This document shows positions 58,431 to 64,000 of a stretch of DNA of 64,000 nt, in pieces. Each line of letters opens with the position of its first letter. Positions within the stretch are counted from its first letter, which is position 1. This DNA comes from Bifidobacterium asteroides. Lineage in GTDB: Bacteria > Actinomycetota > Actinomycetes > Actinomycetales > Bifidobacteriaceae. The DNA lies in NCBI RefSeq assembly GCF_019469425.1, contig NZ_CP048272.1, positions 806,001 through 870,000 of the forward strand. The letters are read 5' to 3'. The notes beneath the pieces are model-generated. The model made no database searches, was not told where the DNA came from, and worked only from the letters and a program-made list of their open reading frames with translations. Both the position numbers and the translations under genes were made by a program.

Positions 58431-59390
58431 ATGGCTTTACGCCCTGATGTCGCCAGAGGCAGGATGGCGGATGCCGCTGAACTCTATTGGGTGCACGGCA
58501 TGAAAGTTGCTGCCGTTGCAAGAGAGCTTGATGTGTCCGCATCAACGGTCTCACGTCTGTTGTCTGAGGCGAAACGCCGCCACATCATCGAATTCACCAT
58601 CAATCGCCAGGAGGACTCGGCGCTCGAGCTGAGACATCACCTTGAGGAGAAGTTCCATATCCACGCAGTTGTCGTGGGTACTGGTGAGATATTGGATGCC
58701 ACCAGGCGAAGGGTTGCCGTAGGGGATGCCGCTCAATCGCAGATCTGGAAGATGGCCAATTCCGATATGGTCATCGGGGTGGCGTGGGGTCGTACTACAG
58801 AATCCCTTTCCCTTCAGCTGATACCGAAGCACCTATCGGGTGTTGAGATTCTGCAGCTTCATGGTTTCGGGAATACGCTTTCCTTCGGGGAAAATTATTT
58901 TACTCAGATTCTCACTCGCTTCGGCACTGCATATGACGCTCAAGTTCATTTGTTCCCTGCTCCTGCCATCTTCGATTCCAGTGAAACCCGTGAGATGATG
59001 TGGAAAGAGACCAGCATTCGTCAGATGCTGGAATTGCGGCGTTCCCTGGATCTGATCATAACCTCTGTTGGCACCCCGTACGGGGCCACGCCCAGTCCTT
59101 TGTTCGGTTCGGGAGTGCTGTCCCGTCATGATCGCGAAGAGCTCAACCGTGAGCATGTAGTAGGGGACGTGACTTCCACCTTCTACCGCAGCGACGGCAG
59201 CATGCGTGATTTGGCTATCAACAAGAGGTCGACTGGACTGAGCCGAGAGGAGTTGCTCAGGGTGCCGACCCGTCTGTTCATCGTAGCCGATGAAAACAAG
59301 GTTCAAGCCTTGACTACGGCTCTTAATGCCGGCTTGGTTACTCACCTGGTCGTTGACCAGACGACGGCAGCACATCTGGTCCGGCAGTAG
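58431..59390 (+). CDS. SorC-family sugar-responsive transcriptional regulator
   Basis: 319-residue regulator with an N-terminal helix-turn-helix (GMKVAAVARELDVSASTVSRLL) and a C-terminal sugar-phosphate-binding domain of the SorC/DeoR-like type (SDMVIGVAWGRTTESL, LIITSVGTPYGA, GDVTSTFY). Members respond to sugar phosphates and control adjacent catabolic operons. Here the adjacent operon is the DAK kinase/PdxA2-like set, which starts about 350 bases downstream. Confidence 0.88.
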   Translation: MALRPDVARGRMADAAELYWVHGMKVAAVARELDVSASTVSRLLSEAKRRHIIEFTINRQEDSALELRHHLEEKFHIHAVVVGTGEILDATRRRVAVGDAAQSQIWKMANSDMVIGVAWGRTTESLSLQLIPKHLSGVEILQLHGFGNTLSFGENYFTQILTRFGTAYDAQVHLFPAPAIFDSSETREMMWKETSIRQMLELRRSLDLIITSVGTPYGATPSPLFGSGVLSRHDREELNREHVVGDVTSTFYRSDGSMRDLAINKRSTGLSREELLRVPTRLFIVADENKVQALTTALNAGLVTHLVVDQTTAAHLVRQ

Positions 59391-59742
59391 GCGGGATTGC
59401 TCCACCAGCAAATACAGGCGTGCATTGTGGCATGGGCTGATCGACCTGTTCGATGCAAACTATATCCAAACGCTTGGCAGTTCATGCAGCATGTCGTTTT
59501 CATGTGATTCACATTCCAATAAATACCTAATAAGTGAAAATATTTGCAAAAATATCTGGTATTCGATGCGCGATATCACCATTTATGCGTAAAATATTCG
59601 CTTCTAGTGGGCGTTTTTGCTATTACTGAAAGTGCCGTGAGGGATGGCGATGTCCTGAAGCGGATCTGAAAAACAGAAGAGCCCAGTGTCATGCTCCTGG
59701 GCTCACCACCTTTCCGGGTGAAGATCTCGGGGACAGAGAGGA
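59391..59742 (+). promoter_or_regulatory. AT-rich control region and leader of the C4-sugar operon
   Basis: No gene is seen. ATATTTGCAAAAATAT (59540-59555) is a 6+4+6 inverted repeat in a strongly AT-rich patch, a candidate operator for the SorC protein. In the leader, GAGCCCAG (59679-59686) pairs perfectly with CTGGGCTC (59697-59704), forming an 8-bp hairpin 38 bases before the start of the kinase gene; it lacks a T-tract. Confidence 0.5.
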
Positions 59743-61518
59743 ATGCGCACGATGGCGTGTCGGATTGATGATGTCGGTGAATTCGCAACGGAATCGATCA
59801 GAGGATTCGTCCAGGCCAATCCTGGATATGTCAAGGCATGCCCAGGCGGCGTGATTCGTCCAACACGTTCCAGGGATAATCAGGTTGCGCTGGTAATTGG
59901 CGGAGGCATGGGACACTATCCGGCATTCGCGGGACTCGTGGGGCCAGGCATGGCTCAGGCGGCCGTGCAAGGCAATATATTCGCATCTCCGTCCGCCAGG
60001 CAGGTTGTTGACGTTTGCCGTCGAGCCGATCAAGGGCGAGGCATAATCCTCATCTTCGGCAACTACGAAGGAGATCGGCTGAATTTCAACCAGGCTGCAC
60101 GCACGCTTCGTGCTGAAGGCCATGATGTACGGGTTCTGCCGGTTACCGATGATCTGTATTCCGCCCCTCCAGATCGAATCCAGGAACGCCGGGGCATAGC
60201 GGGCGATATGGCGGTTTTCAAAATCGCTGGAGCTGCCTGTGCGGCGGGAATGGACCTGGATTCTGTGGAGGCCTTGGCTATGCGTGCCAATGCCTGCACA
60301 CGAAGCTTGGGTGTGGCATTTTCCGGGTGCACGCTGCCCGGGTCGGACAAACCACTGTTCAGCGTCCCTGAAGGCCGTATGTCGCTAGGGCTCGGAATCC
60401 ATGGAGAGCCTGGAATCGGCCAAACAGATCGGCCTACTATCGACGGTTTGGCGGATCTGCTGGTCCGACGTCTCATGGATGAAAGACCCGTGGATCGTCA
60501 AATGCATGAGGCGCATGTGGCTCCCATTCTTAACGGCTTGGGCGCCCTTAAGTCCGATGAGCTCTTTGCGGTATACGATGCTGTCCAGCGACGTCTGTCA
60601 CAGCTGGGTCTGCGACTGATCCAACCTCTGGTGGGGGAGTTTTGTACCAGTTTTGACATGAACGGATTGTCGCTGTCCTTGTGCTGGCTGGATGAGGAAT
60701 TGGAGCCTCTTTGGTGTGCTTGCGCGGAGACGCCGGCTTTGCACCTGGGCGATCGTACAGATGCAAATCAGACGGATATAGATGCTGAAATGTCTGTGCA
60801 GGAGGATGGTCCGACTGAAAAAGAACAGCAGGCCACTCCGGAGTCAAAACAGGCTGCTCAAAGCATGGCCAGAATCATGCAGACTGTGATGCAATGCGTT
60901 GACGACAATGTGGATTATCTGGGACGGATAGATGCAGTGGCGGGTGACGGGGATCACGGACTCGGCATGCAGCGCGGTGCTGAAGCAGCCTCAAAAGCTG
61001 CAGATGAAGCAATTGCAACTGGGTCCGGCTGCCGAACTGCATTGAAGGAAGCCGCTGAAGCTTGGGCCGATAAGGCAGGCGGCACGTCAGGAGCGCTCTG
61101 GGGCGAATTGCTGGCATCCCTAGCAGGTCATCTCTCTGATTCATCGAGACCTGGCAAGGAGGAGATTGCAGAGGGCTGGCGCGACGCTGACAAGCATCTT
61201 ATGGAGTTTGGCGGGGCGAAACCGGGAGACAAGACCATGGTCGATGCCGTGCATCCTTTTGTGCAAGCTTTTGCGAGTTGCGGGGACTCGCTGGCAAATA
61301 CGTGGAGTCACGCTGCAGAAGCCGCTCGCCATGGGGCTGAGGAGACAGCCGATATGCTTCCCAAGAAGGGTCGCGCGAAAGCCCATGGCAGCAAGGATCT
61401 GGGTACTCCAGACCCAGGAGCGATCTCATTTGCCATGATTGTCCAAGCCGTAAGCCCCTTACTTAAGGATTTGGCCAGCGAAGAACAGTGCAATGCCGAC
61501 AAGGCGGTGCTCTCATGA
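59743..61518 (+). CDS. Fused DhaK-DhaL kinase, dihydroxyacetone/erythrulose type
   Basis: 591-residue ATP-dependent kinase of the DAK family. The DhaK part (about 1-330) has VIGGGMGHYPAFAGLVG and the His that forms a covalent adduct with the substrate carbonyl, H220 in LGIHGEPG. A Q/E-rich linker (about 335-370) leads to the DhaL part, with the ATP/Mg loop AGDGDHG (D402, D404) and GGTSGALWGE. Related enzymes phosphorylate dihydroxyacetone or D/L-erythrulose. Beside a TIM-barrel isomerase and a PdxA2-like gene, a four-carbon ketose is more likely than dihydroxyacetone. ATG 59752 is a possible alternative start. Stop overlaps the next gene in ATGA. Confidence 0.85.
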   Translation: MRTMACRIDDVGEFATESIRGFVQANPGYVKACPGGVIRPTRSRDNQVALVIGGGMGHYPAFAGLVGPGMAQAAVQGNIFASPSARQVVDVCRRADQGRGIILIFGNYEGDRLNFNQAARTLRAEGHDVRVLPVTDDLYSAPPDRIQERRGIAGDMAVFKIAGAACAAGMDLDSVEALAMRANACTRSLGVAFSGCTLPGSDKPLFSVPEGRMSLGLGIHGEPGIGQTDRPTIDGLADLLVRRLMDERPVDRQMHEAHVAPILNGLGALKSDELFAVYDAVQRRLSQLGLRLIQPLVGEFCTSFDMNGLSLSLCWLDEELEPLWCACAETPALHLGDRTDANQTDIDAEMSVQEDGPTEKEQQATPESKQAAQSMARIMQTVMQCVDDNVDYLGRIDAVAGDGDHGLGMQRGAEAASKAADEAIATGSGCRTALKEAAEAWADKAGGTSGALWGELLASLAGHLSDSSRPGKEEIAEGWRDADKHLMEFGGAKPGDKTMVDAVHPFVQAFASCGDSLANTWSHAAEAARHGAEETADMLPKKGRAKAHGSKDLGTPDPGAISFAMIVQAVSPLLKDLASEEQCNADKAVLS

Positions 61519-62444
61519 GCATGGCCGTGATCAATAAGCCAGTGATTGCCACTTGCCTGAATGGAGCGCCTCTGCAAGGAGCCGACGGTAGATCCATGTC
61601 CGAGGCCGACCCAAGCGATTGGGCCAAGGTTTTCACAGCGATAGCAGCTGCCGGTTTCCATTACGCCGAACTGTCGGATGCCTGGATCAGGCCGGCGGAC
61701 ATGACCCCTGCAAGGAGGCATGAACTGGTGGAGACTGCACGAAGCTGCGGGGTTGAATTGCCTTCCTTGCATGTGCAGCGCGCCAGCGTCATACAGCCGG
61801 GAATCGGGCAGAGCAATTTGGCTTATGCGCACGCCAGCATTGACGCTGCGGCAGAGATGGGCATGAAAGTCTTTTCAACCGGACTGCATCAGCCCTTGAG
61901 CCCCTCGCAACGCAAGGCCTTTTGGTTCTGGCTGGGACAAGGTCCGGTAGATCCGCCTGACGACCCTGAACGCTGGCAGACTGCGGTGCGCAGAATCAGA
62001 GAGCTGGGCCGGCATGCCAATGGCGCAGGAATGGTCATGTCTTTGGAGATGTACGAGGACACCTATTTGGGCCGCGCTGACTCCGCCGTTCATTTCGTAT
62101 CCGAAGTAGGCCTGCCCAACGTGGGTCTCAATCCTGACGTAGGCAACCTGGTACGTCTGCGCCGGCGGATCGATGATTGGCGCGAAACCTATCGGAAAAC
62201 GCTTCCATATGCGGTTTACTGGCATCTGAAGAACTATCAGCGCGACGAAGCCCCTGACGGTTCCTGGCATGTTGCTATACCCACAACCTTGCGTGACGGC
62301 ATCATCGATTACCGTTGGGCGGTCCATTATGCCCAAAGCTGCGGATACCAGGGCATGTTCATCTGTGAGCACTACGGGGGCGATGTCCTGTCTGTCTGCG
62401 CTCACAACGCTGGATACCTGCAGAAACTACTTTCCCGGCCGTGA
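61515..62444 (+). CDS. Xylose-isomerase-like TIM-barrel isomerase/epimerase
   Basis: 309-residue protein of the sugar phosphate isomerase/epimerase (AP endonuclease 2-like) barrel. Metal-ligand candidates are the Glu of SLEMYEDTYLG, Asp/His around NVGLNPDVGN, YWHLKNYQRDE and CEHYGGDVLS. Family members in C4 pathways isomerise erythrulose phosphates or act as OtnI-type isomerases; the exact reaction cannot be assigned. ATG 61515 overlaps the kinase stop. Confidence 0.75.
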   Translation: MSMAVINKPVIATCLNGAPLQGADGRSMSEADPSDWAKVFTAIAAAGFHYAELSDAWIRPADMTPARRHELVETARSCGVELPSLHVQRASVIQPGIGQSNLAYAHASIDAAAEMGMKVFSTGLHQPLSPSQRKAFWFWLGQGPVDPPDDPERWQTAVRRIRELGRHANGAGMVMSLEMYEDTYLGRADSAVHFVSEVGLPNVGLNPDVGNLVRLRRRIDDWRETYRKTLPYAVYWHLKNYQRDEAPDGSWHVAIPTTLRDGIIDYRWAVHYAQSCGYQGMFICEHYGGDVLSVCAHNAGYLQKLLSRP

Positions 62445-62518
62445 CCTTCGAAACGATGAACCTATCGGTCAATGATTTGGGGAAATAAACCAACACCATA
62501 TCCAACAAAGGAGTACAT

Positions 62519-63514
62519 ATGAGTGCAAATGCATCAACAAAACCGCGTATTGCCATGACATTCGGCGATCCGGCCGGCATTGGCCCTGAACTTGGCGTCA
62601 GACTGCTCGCTGATCCCAAAAACCGTAAGTCCGCCGACATCTATGTTTTGGCTGACAGGGTTGAGGTGGAGTCCGCGGCCGAGAAGGCCGGCCTCGAAGT
62701 CCCCATTGCTGGTCAGCCTAATGATGATGCGGTAGCCGTTCTCGACGATCATTCGCTACCTGAAACCGCTATCCCCGTCAAGCAGACGTCCAAGGTAGCC
62801 GGCGAGCGCGCACTGCATCAGCTCAGTCGTGGACTTGATCTAGCGCGCGATGGCAAAATTGAAGCCATGGTTTTCATGCCGCTGAACAAGACCAGCCTGC
62901 ACCTGGGCGGCATGAACGAGCTCGACGAACTCCGTTGGTTCGCCAAGAAACTGGGATTCAATGGGTTTACGAGTGAAATCAATATCATTCCAGGATTGTG
63001 GACTTCAAGGGTGACCAGTCACATGGGACTCAAGGACGTGCCGGGCCGTATCACCAAGGATGGTGTGGTCAGCGCAATCACTCTGCTGCACAACTTGCTG
63101 CATGACTCGGGCATAGCAGAACCCCGCCTTGGTGTTTGCGCTTTGAACCCCCATAATGGCGAGAACGGCATTTTTGGCCGTGAGGAGATCGATATCATTC
63201 GTCCCGGTATCGAGCAGGCTCGGCAGGCCGGTGTCAACGTGGATGGGACCTATCCGGCTGACACCATATTTATTGGCGCCAAGGACAGGTATGACGGTGT
63301 CGTTACGATGTACCACGATCAGGGCCAGATCGCTATAAAGCTGATGGGCTTTGACGGTGGAGTCACTGTCCAAGGCGGTCTTCCTGTCTTCATAGATACG
63401 CCTGCGCATGGAACGGCATTCGATCTGGTTGGTCAGAACAAGGCCAACATCACCTCAAGCCAGAATGCCTTCAACATTGCCTGCGCCATCGGATCAAGCA
63501 GGGTCAATCGCTGA
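62519..63514 (+). CDS. PdxA2-like 4-phosphate-sugar-acid dehydrogenase
   Basis: 331-residue protein of the PdxA family: TFGDPAGIGPE, HMGLKDVPGRITKDG, the metal-binding TMYHDQGQIAIK and FIDTPAHGTAFDL. Classical PdxA serves vitamin B6 synthesis, but PdxA2 proteins in catabolic operons oxidise and decarboxylate 4-phospho-D-threonate or -erythronate to dihydroxyacetone phosphate. The operon (kinase, isomerase, GntP permease, SorC regulator) and absence of B6 genes here favour PdxA2. AAAGGAG precedes the ATG. Confidence 0.82.
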   Translation: MSANASTKPRIAMTFGDPAGIGPELGVRLLADPKNRKSADIYVLADRVEVESAAEKAGLEVPIAGQPNDDAVAVLDDHSLPETAIPVKQTSKVAGERALHQLSRGLDLARDGKIEAMVFMPLNKTSLHLGGMNELDELRWFAKKLGFNGFTSEINIIPGLWTSRVTSHMGLKDVPGRITKDGVVSAITLLHNLLHDSGIAEPRLGVCALNPHNGENGIFGREEIDIIRPGIEQARQAGVNVDGTYPADTIFIGAKDRYDGVVTMYHDQGQIAIKLMGFDGGVTVQGGLPVFIDTPAHGTAFDLVGQNKANITSSQNAFNIACAIGSSRVNR

Positions 63515-63589
63515 TCGTCAAGATCCTGCCGGCGGTCAGGCGAAAGAGGTCGACAACGGATGTCATCCGCTTCCCTGACTGTTCGACGT

Positions 63590-63624
63590 GCCCCGGCATC
63601 CTTATGGCTCCGGGGCCATCTTTT
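63590..63624 (+). terminator. Intra-operon terminator/attenuator before the GntP gene
   Basis: GCCCCGG (63590-63596) pairs with CCGGGGC (63610-63616), followed by CATCTTTT. It lies between two genes of the same apparent operon and may lower permease expression. Confidence 0.75.
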
Positions 63625-63650
63625 GGTCATACATTCAAGGAAAGAGTGTC

Positions 63651-64000
63651 ATGCTTCCAGTTCTCAGCGGCATTGCCGCCATCATTGTTTTAATAGTTTT
63701 GATTGTGTACTGCAAACTACATCCCTTTGTGGCGCTCATCATCTCATCTTTGTGCCTTGGTTTGGTCAATGGCCTGGGCACGGAGAAGACCGTCAAATCC
63801 TTTACTACGGGATTCGGTTCTCAGCTGTCCACCACCGGTATCGTGATAGGTTTGGGAGCCATTATCGGTGGGATGCTCGTCAGCAGCGGCGGTGCCGAAC
63901 GAATAGCCAGCGTGATCGTGGGCAAGAGCAAGAAAGCTCTGATCCCCCTTGCCGTAGGTCTGGTGGCTTTGATCATCGAATTGCCCAATTTGTTCGAGGT
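63651..64000 (+). CDS. GntP-family permease, 3' end cut by window edge
   Basis: First 116 codons of a membrane carrier: an N-terminal helix (SGIAAIIVLIVLIVYCK), then HPFVALIISSLCLGLVNG and GLGAIIGGMLVSSGGAERIA, the latter typical of gluconate/GntP and related sugar-acid carriers. AAGGAAAGAG precedes ATG 63651. It probably imports the sugar acid or polyol metabolised by the upstream genes. Confidence 0.85.
   Translation, partial: MLPVLSGIAAIIVLIVLIVYCKLHPFVALIISSLCLGLVNGLGTEKTVKSFTTGFGSQLSTTGIVIGLGAIIGGMLVSSGGAERIASVIVGKSKKALIPLAVGLVALIIELPNLFE

Overview
The window looks like a chromosome segment of a Bifidobacterium, most likely one of the insect-gut (asteroides/indicum/coryneforme) group. 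It is GC-rich, its ABC sugar importers consist of a binding protein plus two permeases with no ATPase beside them, it carries the tiny actinobacterial ribosomal protein bL37, and it has a SigH/SigR-type sigma factor with a partner gene. A D-aspartate cross-bridge gene set suggests a Lys-D-Asp peptidoglycan; the taxonomic placement is inference. No tRNA, rRNA, insertion sequence or CRISPR array was seen.

Left part (1-34.8 kb) is an accessory carbohydrate region. A truncated malic enzyme is divergent from a DASS dicarboxylate carrier. A ROK regulator/PfkB kinase pair is divergent from a GH20 hexosaminidase, followed by xylA. Two operons follow (9.7-14.8 kb and 15.2-24.3 kb): each has a binding protein and two permeases plus glycosidases (two EndoH-like GH18 paralogues, one cytoplasmic and one secreted; a GH38 alpha-mannosidase; a GH5 enzyme resembling the GH5_18 N-glycan core beta-mannosidases). 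A LacI regulator ends the second. Both start at promoters with the same 14-bp LacI-type operator at the same distance from the -10 box. Together they read as an N-glycan (mannose-rich glycan) uptake and breakdown regulon. A GH2 beta-galactosidase, xylB and a GguAB/ChvE-type sugar transporter with a second ROK regulator follow. The binding-protein gene is broken in this sequence by a 14-G run just after the lipoprotein signal, and an 11-G run lies just upstream of the ROK gene. These are two candidate phase-variation switches.

Middle part (34.8-58.4 kb) is mostly housekeeping: NUDIX hydrolase, aminopeptidase P, folC, smc, a MurE-like ligase/D-Asp ligase/Asp racemase cluster, a DnaQ-like exonuclease, sigma factor and putative anti-sigma partner, bL37, galM, ispH, YbaK-type deacylase, DedA, GAPDH, an ArsC/Spx-like protein, thiamine pyrophosphokinase, azlCD, fused msrAB and asnB.

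Right end (58.4-64 kb) is a catabolic operon probably for a four-carbon sugar or sugar acid: SorC-family regulator, a fused DhaK-DhaL kinase, a TIM-barrel isomerase/epimerase, a PdxA2-like dehydrogenase and a GntP-type permease cut by the window edge.
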